Source of the DNA: an uncultured Verrucomicrobiota bacterium
GTDB lineage: Bacteria > Verrucomicrobiota > Verrucomicrobiia > Chthoniobacterales > SZAS-18
Assembly (NCBI GenBank): GCA_937871685.1
Contig: CALMOL010000218.1
Span: 1 to 7,217, forward strand
DNA: 7,217 nucleotides
Direction of reading: 5' to 3'
The notes below the pieces were generated by a model. That model made no database searches. It was not told the origin of the DNA and saw only the letters and a list, made by a program, of their open reading frames with translations. The position numbers were made by a program, and so were the translations under genes. Within the stretch, counting starts at the first letter, position 1, and the number at the start of each line of letters is the position of its first letter. Below, in pieces: positions 1 to 5,840 of the stretch.

Positions 1-79
1 ATCGGCACTCCGACGGCCTCGGCTGCCCGCGGCAGGAGGTGTGGGCACACGAGATGCGCGAGGCCGTCGGAGTGCCGAT
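1..79. repeat. Perfect 21-bp inverted repeat flush with the window edge
   Basis: Bases 1-21 are the exact reverse complement of bases 59-79, with a 37-base spacer. The inner 7 bp (15-21 and 59-65) fall in sequence that codes for well-conserved protein on both sides. The outer 14 bp of the left arm encode residues that do not match the family. This pattern suggests a fold-back chimera primed on a short chance complementarity at a contig end, rather than a biological hairpin. The repeat itself is certain; its origin is inferred. Confidence 0.9.
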
Positions 80-320
80 CCTCGCGGTCGGCGCGGCGTT
101 CGACTTTCTCGCCGGAAACCTGCGCATGGCTCCGCGCTGGATGCAGGACCGCGGCCTCGAATGGCTTTATCGCCTCGTCGCCGAGCCGCGCCGATTGTGG
201 CGCCGCTACGTCATCCTCAACCCGCTCTACCTGTGGCACTGTGCCCGGCAGCTCCTTCTGCATCAACCTTATCGCCCCGAGGACGCCACGCCGCCACGCG
301 CGGCCCTGCGCTACGGCTGA
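1..320 (+). CDS. WecG/TagA/CpsF-family glycosyltransferase, C-terminal part (5' truncated)
   Basis: The gene enters from the left edge; the first complete codon is at base 3 and the TGA stop is at 318-320. Visible family signatures are GLGCPRQE (bases 15-38) followed by VGAAFDFLAG, then the basic, aromatic C-terminal part with GLEWLYRL and RRYVILNPLYLW. This family (GT26) transfers N-acetylmannosaminuronate or a similar sugar from a UDP-sugar to a lipid-linked acceptor during teichoic acid, enterobacterial common antigen or exopolysaccharide synthesis at the inner membrane face. About 105 residues are visible, so roughly the first half is missing. The residues encoded by bases 3-14 (RHSD) do not fit: this family normally has a hydrophobic beta strand just before GLG. 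They lie in an inverted copy of bases 59-79, so the true upstream sequence is probably not represented. The exact sugar cannot be inferred. The next gene is also a glycosyltransferase, in the same frame after a 42-bp gap. Confidence 0.88.
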   Translation, partial: RHSDGLGCPRQEVWAHEMREAVGVPILAVGAAFDFLAGNLRMAPRWMQDRGLEWLYRLVAEPRRLWRRYVILNPLYLWHCARQLLLHQPYRPEDATPPRAALRYG

Positions 321-362
321 GCGGTCGCGCGCGCGGTTGACGCCGCCGGTTTCCCGCGCCCC

Positions 363-1199
363 GTGGCGCTCCACCACCTTGTCTGCACCGTGCGCCTCGC
401 CGTCGCCGCCGTTTGTCCCGACCCGCGCCAGCGCGGATTGCTCGAGATCGTGCGCCCCGGATGGGAGGAGTGGACGCGGCGTCACGCGCTGCCGCTGGTC
501 GTGATCGAGCGTCACCCCCGACCCGACGCGCCCTACTGGGGAAAATACTTCCCGCTCGAATTGCCCGAGCTGCGAGGCTTTGACGCGGTGCTGACGCTCG
601 ACAACGACGTGGTCGTCAACCCGGCCGCGCCCTCGCCCGCGGAGGGATGGGACAGCACGCGCGTGAAGATCGCGGACGAGCGGTCACAATTCGCGCACGA
701 CGACGAACGCTTCCTCTCCTACTACGCCGACTACGATCTCCCGCCGCCCGGTGCCTCTCCCCGCGTGCTCAACACGGGTGTGATGCTTTACACGCGGGAA
801 CACGCCGCGTGGTTCGCGACAGTCCATGGAGCATGGCGCGACTGGCGCGAGAAGTTTCGCGCGGCGCACGGCGAGGCGGCCGACGCGTTCCGCCTGGGCA
901 ACGACCAGCCGCACGTCTCCGCCGCGCTTCAGCGCGACCCGACGCTGTGGGAGCCCCTCGACGTGCGCTTCAACCGCTTGTGGTGGAGCTGGTGGGAGGA
1001 CGGTGGCCGAAGGCGCGAGCTCCCGCTCAAGCTTTACGCCAAGTCCATGCAACTGCTCGGCCGCGCGCTGCCCCGCGCGTTGGTCCGGCCGCTCGCGGGG
1101 GCCGGGCGGCGCTGGTGGCACGACGCGCTCCGAGAGAATCATTTCATCCACGTCGCTGGCAGCAAGTCGCCGATCTCGCTCTACGCGCTGGGCGGGTGA
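363..1199 (+). CDS. GT-A-fold glycosyltransferase (GT8-like), DND motif
   Basis: This is a 278-residue protein with no signal peptide or membrane helix, probably a cytoplasmic enzyme adding a sugar to a surface glycan or its precursor. A hydrophobic strand leads into the candidate metal/nucleotide-sugar DxD motif, VLTLDNDVVVN, with DND at residues 80-82. Later motifs are typical of GT8-like enzymes: VLNTGVMLY (135-143), GNDQPH (179-184) and FIHVAGSKSP (261-270), the last resembling the C-terminal H-x-x-G-x-x-K metal/diphosphate-binding element. The region between (205-255) is Trp- and Arg-rich. GTG at 363 is the first possible start after the in-frame TGA of the preceding gene, and no Shine-Dalgarno sequence is visible. 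It follows the WecG-type gene by 42 bp, so the two are probably cotranscribed in a polysaccharide cluster. Its last 19 bp overlap the 3' end of folP on the other strand. Donor and acceptor are unknown. Confidence 0.8.
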   Translation: MALHHLVCTVRLAVAAVCPDPRQRGLLEIVRPGWEEWTRRHALPLVVIERHPRPDAPYWGKYFPLELPELRGFDAVLTLDNDVVVNPAAPSPAEGWDSTRVKIADERSQFAHDDERFLSYYADYDLPPPGASPRVLNTGVMLYTREHAAWFATVHGAWRDWREKFRAAHGEAADAFRLGNDQPHVSAALQRDPTLWEPLDVRFNRLWWSWWEDGGRRRELPLKLYAKSMQLLGRALPRALVRPLAGAGRRWWHDALRENHFIHVAGSKSPISLYALGG

Positions 1200-2080
1200 A
1201 CGGCCGCGAGCACCTCCTCGGCGAGGCGTAGCGCGAGGGCATTCTCCCGCGCGTCGTGGACGCGGAAGATGCGCGCCCCGGCCGCGCGGGCGAGCGCCGT
1301 CACCGCCAGCGTGCCAGGGAGGCGTTCTCCAAGGGAGGCGCCGAGAAAGGACTTCCGCGACGCTCCGATCAGCAGCGGGCGACCCGGCACCGCCCGCGCG
1401 AGGCGCGCAGTGGCGGCGAGGAGTGCGAGATTGTGTGCGCGCGTTTTCCCGAACCCGATACCCGGGTCCAGCGCGATGCATTCAGATGAGATGCCAGCGC
1501 CGATGGCGAGCTCGCCCCGCTCGCGCAGGAAGGCGGCTACCTCCGTTACCACGTCCCCGTAGTGCGGCGAACGCTGCATGTCGACCGGCGTCCCCTGCAT
1601 ATGCATCAGAACGAGGCCCGCGCCGGCCGCGCGGACGACCTCGGCCATGCGCGGATCGCCGCGGAGAGAGGTCACGTCGTTGACGATGTCCGCGCCCGCC
1701 GCGAGCGCCGCCTCGGCCACGGCGGCCTTGGAAGTATCCACGGAGACCAGCGCGTCCGGGGCAGCTTGGCGAACCCCTGCGAGCACGGGGACCACACGGC
1801 GAATTTCCTCCTCCGCGGGAACCGTTGCCGCTCCCGGGCGGGTGGACTCGCCGCCGATGTCCACGAGGTCGGCGCCGTCGCCCAGCAGGGCCAGCGCATG
1901 CGCCACGGCGGCGCCGGGGTCAGCAAAGAGGCTGCCGTCGGAAAAGGAGTCGGGCGTGGCGTTGACGATGCCCATAATGAGGGCGCGCCGCGTCAGGTCG
2001 AGCGTGCGGCCGCGGCAGCGCCAGACGACCGAAGGTTGAGAGTTGAGGCTTGAAGATTGAGGGAAGGGATGCTCCGTCAT
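1181..2080 (-). CDS. folP: Dihydropteroate synthase
   Basis: FolP joins 7,8-dihydropterin pyrophosphate and p-aminobenzoate to make dihydropteroate in cytosolic folate synthesis, and is the target of sulfonamides. The 299-residue protein carries the TIM-barrel signatures in order: MGIVNATPDSFSDG (36-49), DIGGESTRPGA (74-84), VSVDTSK (112-118), NDV (134-136), LMHMQGTP (158-165), DPGIGFGKT (205-213), GASRKSFLG (239-247) and RVHDARE (273-279). These cover the loop 1 and 2 elements, the pterin-binding Asp/Asn/Asp residues, the Lys of SRKSF and the final Arg-x-His. ATG at 2080 is the only usable start: an in-frame TGA lies about 20 bases upstream and the next Met is M36, inside the first motif. 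No Shine-Dalgarno sequence is seen. Residues 1-17 are an extension outside the conserved fold, and residues 7-16 come from a 7-bp tandem repeat. It is divergent from acyP (60-bp gap), and its stop overlaps the convergent glycosyltransferase. Confidence 0.97.
   Translation of the reverse strand: MTEHPFPQSSSLNSQPSVVWRCRGRTLDLTRRALIMGIVNATPDSFSDGSLFADPGAAVAHALALLGDGADLVDIGGESTRPGAATVPAEEEIRRVVPVLAGVRQAAPDALVSVDTSKAAVAEAALAAGADIVNDVTSLRGDPRMAEVVRAAGAGLVLMHMQGTPVDMQRSPHYGDVVTEVAAFLRERGELAIGAGISSECIALDPGIGFGKTRAHNLALLAATARLARAVPGRPLLIGASRKSFLGASLGERLPGTLAVTALARAAGARIFRVHDARENALALRLAEEVLAAVHPPSA
2035..2062. repeat. Four-copy 7-bp tandem repeat inside the folP 5' end
   Basis: On the plus strand four consecutive heptamers start at 2035, 2042, 2049 and 2056: GTTGAGA, GTTGAGG, CTTGAAG and ATTGAGG. 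TTGAG or TTGAA recurs exactly every 7 bp. Because 7 is not a multiple of 3, the tract reads as non-repetitive Ser/Leu/Asn/Gln/Pro residues (7-16) of FolP. Copy-number change by slippage would shift the frame between the folP start codon and the first conserved strand. Confidence 0.85.
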
Positions 2081-2140
2081 CGGGGACGAGCGCGCGGATC
2101 AGCGGTGGACGCAACGGTGGGTGCAGCGAGGTTCGGCGCG
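2081..2140. other. Divergent folP-acyP intergenic region
   Basis: This 60-bp gap lies between the divergent starts of folP (minus) and acyP (plus), so it should hold or adjoin promoters for both. I see no convincing -35/-10 pair on either strand. The only useful signal is GAGG at 2128-2131, nine bases before the acyP ATG, which can act as a weak Shine-Dalgarno sequence. Confidence 0.4.
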
Positions 2141-2422
2141 ATGAGTCCCGTGCGCGGCGTGCAAGTCTTCTACTCCGGCCGCGTGCAGGGCGTGGGTTTC
2201 CGCTGGACCGTCCGCGATCTCGCCGCTGGCTACGAGGTGACCGGCTGGGTTCGCAATCTCCCCGACGGCCGTGTCGAGCTCCAGGCTGGCGGTGACCCAG
2301 GGGAACTGGAGCAATTCGTCGCCGCGATTGCCGAGAGCCATCTGCGCCACCATGTGCACTCGGCGAACCGGCATGAACTGGATGTTCCGCCCCCCGGCGC
2401 GGGGTTTCGCATCGAGCATTGA
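2141..2422 (+). CDS. acyP: Acylphosphatase
   Basis: A 93-residue protein of typical family length that hydrolyses carboxyl-phosphate bonds in small acylphosphates such as acetyl or carbamoyl phosphate; the physiological role in bacteria is unclear. The first signature, SGRVQGVGFRW (12-22), supplies the phosphate-binding loop and the catalytic Arg (R21). The second, GWVRNLPDGRVEL (35-47), supplies the catalytic Asn (N39). The ferredoxin-like alpha/beta sandwich is completed by the helix ELEQFVAAIAE and a C-terminal strand ending GFRIEH. The ATG at 2141 was chosen because it gives the family length and has GAGG nine bases upstream; an earlier in-frame start at 2057 would add 28 residues without homology and overlap the folP coding region. 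Its TGA overlaps the ATG of the ABC ATPase (TGATG), so the two are probably translationally coupled. Confidence 0.95.
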   Translation: MSPVRGVQVFYSGRVQGVGFRWTVRDLAAGYEVTGWVRNLPDGRVELQAGGDPGELEQFVAAIAESHLRHHVHSANRHELDVPPPGAGFRIEH

Positions 2423-3417
2423 TGCCCGAGACGGCGCTGCCATTGGCCATCCCCGTGCTTCCTGCCATCTCGCTCCAGCACCTCACCAAGGAGTTTCCCG
2501 TGCCTTTTCGGCGGCGGCGGCTCACGGCGGTGAAAGACCTCTCGCTCGTGGTTTTGCCGGGACAAGTTTACGGATTGCTCGGCCCGAATGGCTCCGGCAA
2601 AAGCACCACCATGAAGATGGTGCTCGGACTCGTGCCGCCCACGAGTGGTATCGTGGAGGTTTTCGGCCGACCCGCGGATTGCCGCGAGAGCCGTGCTGAC
2701 ATCGGCTTTCTCCCGGAAGGGCCGTATTTCCACCGCTGGCTGACGGGCGAGGAAACCCTCCGGTTCTACGGTCGGCTTGGCGGCCTGCGCGGCGCTCCGC
2801 TGCGGGAGCGAGCGCGCGAACTGCTCCGGCGCGTGGGCCTGGAGGATGCGGCGCACCGTCGCCTGGGCGGATATTCCAAGGGAATGCTGCAACGCATCGG
2901 CCTCGCGCAGGCGCTGATGAACGATCCGCGCCTCCTGGTGCTCGACGAGCCCACCGCCGGCGTGGACCCGGCGGGCTCGCGCGCGATCAAGGACTTGATC
3001 CTCGACTGCAAGGCGAGGGGGATCACCGTGCTTCTCTGCTCTCATCTCCTCGCGCAGGTGCAGGAGGTGTGCGATCGCATCGGCATCCTCGACCGTGGTG
3101 AACTCGTCCGCGAAGGCCCGGTGGGGGAACTGCTGGGCGTGACGGGACGCGTGGAACTCACCTTGGAGGGCGCGCCGCCGAACTTGGCCGCCGAGTTCGC
3201 CGAATGGCTGCAGCGCCTTCATCCCGCCGCCCGGCTCGTCGCGGAGCGCACCGCCACGCGCGGGCTGGAAGAATACTACCTGGAGGTGACGGGTGAAGGC
3301 ACGCCGCGCGGCGATCAGGCCGGCTCGACCCACACGCCATCCGGCGAGTCGTCGGTGGCGGCGAAGCGCACGAGCACCCGGCCCGGCGGCGGCACCGGCA
3401 ATTCCCGCCCCACGTAA
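2422..3417 (+). CDS. ABC-2-type exporter ATP-binding protein, with an unusual C-terminal tail
   Basis: This nucleotide-binding subunit powers an ABC exporter of the ABC-2/DrrA-like class at the inner membrane face; the substrate is unknown. It has 331 residues. Walker A is GPNGSGKST (54-62). The Q-loop position has FLPEGPYFHRWLTGEE (96-111), with Glu in place of Gln as is common in this subclass. The signature is YSKGMLQRIGLAQAL (151-165), Walker B is LLVLDEP (171-177), the D-loop is AGVDPAG (179-185), and the switch His is in CSHLL (206-210). ATG at 2422 overlaps the acyP stop; a TTG one codon earlier is less likely. The conserved domain seems to end near LEEYYLEVTGE (282-292). The last 40 or so residues are Gly/Thr/Ser/Arg-rich, and those from about 298 on are encoded antisense to the pyrR 3' end. 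No permease gene follows, which is unusual for this class; the tail is probably read-through after loss of the original stop. Confidence 0.93.
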   Translation: MPETALPLAIPVLPAISLQHLTKEFPVPFRRRRLTAVKDLSLVVLPGQVYGLLGPNGSGKSTTMKMVLGLVPPTSGIVEVFGRPADCRESRADIGFLPEGPYFHRWLTGEETLRFYGRLGGLRGAPLRERARELLRRVGLEDAAHRRLGGYSKGMLQRIGLAQALMNDPRLLVLDEPTAGVDPAGSRAIKDLILDCKARGITVLLCSHLLAQVQEVCDRIGILDRGELVREGPVGELLGVTGRVELTLEGAPPNLAAEFAEWLQRLHPAARLVAERTATRGLEEYYLEVTGEGTPRGDQAGSTHTPSGESSVAAKRTSTRPGGGTGNSRPT

Positions 3418-3896
3418 TCCGGGCGGATCGGCAACTCGCGTCCACCGCGGTCCACGAGCACGGCCAGCTCGAGCCGCGCCGGCCGGCCGAAGTCGGCCAG
3501 CGCGTCCATCGCGGCGCGGATGGTCCGCCCGGTAAAGAACACGTCGTCCACGAGCACCACCGTCCGCGACTCAAGCGAGAACGGAAGGTCCGTCGGCCGA
3601 AGCGTGCGCGCGGGAGGACGGCGGCGGAAGTCATCGCGGTGAAGCGAGATGTCGAGCGTCCCGAAGGCCGGCCGCGCGCCCTCCGCGGCGGCGAGATGGT
3701 CCGCGAGCCGGCGCGCCACTTCCACGCCGCGCGTCTGGATGCCCACGAGGGCGAGGTCCGCGGGGCCGCAGCGCGGCGCGTGGCGCTCGGCGATCTCGTC
3801 GGCCACGCGCCGCAGCGCGCGCTGGATGCCGTCGGCGTCGAGCGCGGGCGGAGAGACGGGCGGGACCGGTGGCACGCGGGGAACGCTGAGGATCAC
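3315..3896 (-). CDS. pyrR: PyrR, pyrimidine operon regulator / uracil phosphoribosyltransferase homologue
   Basis: A 193-residue member of the type I phosphoribosyltransferase family. In Bacillus, PyrR binds pyr mRNA when UMP is high and causes attenuation; it can also make UMP from uracil and PRPP. Diagnostic PyrR stretches are LVGIQTRGVEVARRLA (50-65), GTLDISLHRDDF (79-90), the PRPP-binding loop VVLVDDVFFTGRT (113-125), and LVDRGGRELPIRPDYVGRE (147-165). GTG at 3896 is used as the start because it overlaps the TGA of the upstream small gene (GTGA); PyrR homology begins near residue 18 (ALDADGIQRAL). The preceding residues are a Val/Pro-rich repeat extension. No pyrB, pyrC or carA lies nearby and no PyrR-binding attenuator is recognisable, so the target is unseen. 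The final 103 bp overlap the ABC ATPase reading frame on the opposite strand. Confidence 0.95.
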   Translation of the reverse strand: MILSVPRVPPVPPVSPPALDADGIQRALRRVADEIAERHAPRCGPADLALVGIQTRGVEVARRLADHLAAAEGARPAFGTLDISLHRDDFRRRPPARTLRPTDLPFSLESRTVVLVDDVFFTGRTIRAAMDALADFGRPARLELAVLVDRGGRELPIRPDYVGRELPVPPPGRVLVRFAATDDSPDGVWVEPA

Positions 3897-4132
3897 GCCT
3901 GGCCATCGCCGCGATCCGCGCGACGGCGCTCACGCCAGGTGGCGCGGTGGCGGACGATCCAGTCGAGGAGCGCCTTCTCGAAGCCGATGTCGTGGCCGGC
4001 CTTCTCGCTCTCGATCCACTTGTGGCGAAGGATTTCCTCGCGCTCGGCGAGGAACTCCTTGTAGAGCATCGAGTGCTTGACCAGGCCAGGTTCCGCCGGG
4101 GAAGGCGCGGAGGCATCGGGGGGATTGCTCAT
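3893..4132 (-). CDS. Small conserved-looking protein with HKWIESEKAG motif
   Basis: A 79-residue soluble protein of unknown function. After a Pro/Ala/Ser-rich N-terminus (about 20 residues) it has a compact, charged, helical core: MLYKEFLAEREEILRHKW, then IESEKAGHDIGFEKALLDWI, then RHRATWRERR. The motif H-K-W-x-x-S-E-x-A-G-x-D-I-G-x-x-x-A recalls, from memory, a stretch in DUF4032-type proteins (HRWxxSExAGxDVG); I cannot confirm homology. ATG at 4132 was chosen; a GTG at 4189 would add 19 residues and an ATG at 4069 would keep only the core. No Shine-Dalgarno sequence precedes any of them. Its TGA overlaps the pyrR GTG by four bases, so the two are cotranslated and may be functionally linked. 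It lies 79 bp after the cNMP-binding gene on the same strand. Confidence 0.8.
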   Translation of the reverse strand: MSNPPDASAPSPAEPGLVKHSMLYKEFLAEREEILRHKWIESEKAGHDIGFEKALLDWIVRHRATWRERRRADRGDGQA

Positions 4133-4179
4133 GCCGCTAGGAAAGGGGGACGAATCGCGGCCATTCTGGCGCACCGTTT

Positions 4180-4204
4180 GCGCGCGCACAAGTCCCGCGC
4201 GCGC
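4180..4204. other. GC-only hairpin between the cNMP gene and the small gene
   Basis: Two GCGCGCGC arms (4180-4187 and 4197-4204) flank a 9-base loop in the 79-bp gap on the minus-strand transcript. No T-run follows, so it is not a standard intrinsic terminator. In sequence this GC-rich an alternating tract can arise by chance. It may still slow transcription or shape mRNA between the two genes. Confidence 0.3.
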
Positions 4205-4211
4205 CGCGTGC

Positions 4212-5261
4212 TCACGCCACCGCGGGGGCGGTCATCACGAGCTGCGGGGTCTCATACGAGAGGATGGTGAATTGCGCCGAGTCGATGAGCCGGAGCAGGG
4301 TCTTGTAGTAATCGCGCTCGTTCACCGCGAGCTGCTGGTAAAGCTCCGCGACGGTGTATTGGGCGTTGTAGCAGATTGTCCACAGCCGCTCGGCCAGCGC
4401 GCGCACGTCCTCGAACTCGGGATGGTCCCAACTCAGGTTGAGGCACGCGCGTTGGATCACGCAGGAAAGGTCTGGCGCGCGCTCGGCCAGCTCCTTGAAC
4501 TCGTCGCGATATTGCAGCGCCGTGATGAGCATGTCCGTCGGATGTCGCTGGATGATGTGCGAGGCGGCTAGGTCCGCCGCCGGCTCCTCGCAGAGCGCAA
4601 AGGCGAAGGTGCCGGTCAGCTCGGCGTGGAGGAAGAGCTGCCAGAACGCCTGCTCGCCGAGGAGGTTGTAGTAGCGGCCAAATTTCGGCTGGCCGCTTTG
4701 GAAGAAGAAGGACGCCACGCGCTCGCCCGTGTCGTTCTTCACGCTCAGCTCGCCGGTCTGGGAGGCGTTGAGAATCGTCTGGTAGATCGTGACGAGGTCG
4801 AAGTTCGCGAGGTTGCCGGAGAGTTCCAAACAGTTCGACTGCATGAACGCCATGTCCGACACCTGCACGAGCCGCGAGGCGAGCGCCTGCGAGAGGTGGA
4901 AGAAGAAGCCGGGCACGCGGCGCGTGAGCTCCGCGAAGTCACGCTTGCGAAAGACCTGCACGCTGGTGCGCTCGCACGCGCGAAAGGCGTTGCGCGAGGG
5001 CAGGCCCGAGAGCGCCGAGGTCTCGCCGAACATGTCGCCGCGCGAGAGATACGAGATGGCGGCGCCCGCCGCGTAGCGCGGGTCGGCGTGAACCACCTCC
5101 ATCGCGCCGCGCGAGATGATGTAGAGCGCGTCGTCCCGGCCCGGCCCGGGCTGGATGGTCGCGCCCTCCTCGAGGTGGATCACCTGCGACAGCCCGCCGA
5201 TCGCCTTCTTTTCCATGGGCGTGAGGGAGGTGATGAAGGAAAAGAAGTCGTTCTTGGCCAT
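4212..5261 (-). CDS. Cyclic-nucleotide-binding domain + DUF4388 protein
   Basis: A 349-residue cytoplasmic protein, probably a signalling or regulatory protein. Residues about 14-130 form a cNMP-binding (CAP_ED) domain: a beta-roll with ALYIISRGAMEVVHAD, then the phosphate-binding cassette GDMFGETSALSGLPSRNAF (75-93), which has the Gly-Glu pair (79-80) and the Arg (R90) that contact cyclic nucleotide in CRP-like proteins. A helix at 117-137 could serve for dimerisation. Residues about 145-228 match DUF4388 (PatA N-terminal-like): LELSGNLANFDLVTIYQTIL, TGELSV, FFFQSGQPKFGRYYNLLGE, GTFAFAL. The C-terminal 100 residues are helical, with AELYQQLAVNERDYYKTLLRLID, perhaps winged-helix-like; no clear DNA-binding domain is evident. 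ATG at 5261 was chosen because homology begins with MAKNDFFSFI; the open frame to 5351 adds 30 residues without similarity. No Shine-Dalgarno sequence is seen. The upstream gap holds a long 21-bp repeat array. Confidence 0.9.
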   Translation of the reverse strand: MAKNDFFSFITSLTPMEKKAIGGLSQVIHLEEGATIQPGPGRDDALYIISRGAMEVVHADPRYAAGAAISYLSRGDMFGETSALSGLPSRNAFRACERTSVQVFRKRDFAELTRRVPGFFFHLSQALASRLVQVSDMAFMQSNCLELSGNLANFDLVTIYQTILNASQTGELSVKNDTGERVASFFFQSGQPKFGRYYNLLGEQAFWQLFLHAELTGTFAFALCEEPAADLAASHIIQRHPTDMLITALQYRDEFKELAERAPDLSCVIQRACLNLSWDHPEFEDVRALAERLWTICYNAQYTVAELYQQLAVNERDYYKTLLRLIDSAQFTILSYETPQLVMTAPAVA

Positions 5262-5439
5262 CTGGCGGGTGGCGAAAGCGGGCGATAGGGCGGAGCAGGA
5301 ATCAAACCGACGCCGGGAGAGTGACGGGAATCCAACCAAGCGCAACGCCAACGCTCGCCCTTCGCACGCGGAAGAGCCACCGGCGACGATGGCGAGACTT
5401 TCGGACGCCCTGCCCGCACTCGGCGGCTCGTCGTCGCGG
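5262..5439. other. Upstream region of the cNMP gene, no gene seen
   Basis: This stretch separates the cNMP-gene start from the repeat array. I find no convincing gene on either strand. It should contain the cNMP-gene promoter unless transcription comes from bioF; no well-spaced -35/-10 pair is visible. Short CG-starting units resembling the adjacent array occur at 5363 and 5384 but are not in its phase, so the array may once have extended here. Confidence 0.5.
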
Positions 5440-5670
5440 CGCCCAATCGCAAGCCTCCGGCGAAGGCTGCGGGCAATCCGGCGAAGAACCTCTTCGGTCC
5501 TCCGCCGGCTGCCTTTCCTCCTTCGAACCCTCCCCAGGGTGAGGCGAAAGGCCAGTTTGATCCCGCGAAGAGGCCCAGGGAACCTGCGCTGACTGCGCGC
5601 GCGTCTGCGATCACTTCCGGGAATCCCGCGAGGGTCGAAATCGGTCCTTCGAGAGGTCTCGGGAACCCTT

Positions 5671-5838
5671 CGCTGACTTCGCCGGACTCTCCGCTGGCTT
5701 CGCGGAAGTCAGCGATCACTTGGCGGGACTCTCCGCTGGCTTCGGAGGACTCATCGCTGACTTCGCCAGACTCATCGCAGGCTTCGCGGAAGTCAGCGAT
5801 CACTTGGCGGGACTCTCCGCTGACTTCGCGGAAGTCAG
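5671..5838. repeat. Two copies of an 84-bp higher-order repeat (4 x 21 bp)
   Basis: Copies at 5671-5754 and 5755-5838 align without gaps. The core, 5696-5738 versus 5780-5822, is identical over 43 bp, and the rest differs at scattered bases. This shows a recent block duplication of four 21-bp units on top of an older, diverged array. Confidence 0.9.
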
Positions 5839-5840
5839 CG
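5818..5840. repeat. Perfect palindromic repeat unit
   Basis: The arm CGCTGACTTC (5818-5827) and the arm GAAGTCAGCG (5831-5840) are exact reverse complements around a GCG loop. The two bases CG that close the hairpin also begin the next unit. The unit at 5692 forms the same hairpin with one mismatch or wobble position. Other units, such as those starting CGATCACTTG at 5713 and 5797, are not palindromic. Confidence 0.88.

Noticed and set aside
321..362. Single glycosyltransferase fusion interrupted by a stop at 318-320
   Set aside because: The two genes share a frame, but the first ends with a normal family C-terminus and the second begins a separate GT-A fold, so two genes are more likely than a nonsense mutation.
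684..1481. Minus-strand open frame across the glycosyltransferase and the folP 3' end
   Set aside because: It conflicts with both recognised genes and has an Arg/Pro-rich shadow composition.
2230..3333. Long minus-strand open frame opposite acyP and the ABC ATPase
   Set aside because: It is antisense to two genes with clear family motifs, and its translation shows no recognisable domain; long antisense frames are common in GC-rich DNA.
4133..4189. GTG start at 4189 for the small gene upstream of pyrR
   Set aside because: The extra 19 residues look non-conserved and the GTG lies in the GC hairpin loop; ATG 4132 is more likely, though neither has a Shine-Dalgarno sequence.
4626..5288. Plus-strand open frame opposite the cNMP-binding gene
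   Set aside because: It mirrors the codons of a gene with clear cNMP and DUF4388 motifs; its composition is typical of an antisense shadow.
5262..5351. Upstream start at 5351 for the cNMP-binding protein
   Set aside because: The added 30 residues resemble untranslated sequence; family-like sequence begins at the ATG at 5261.
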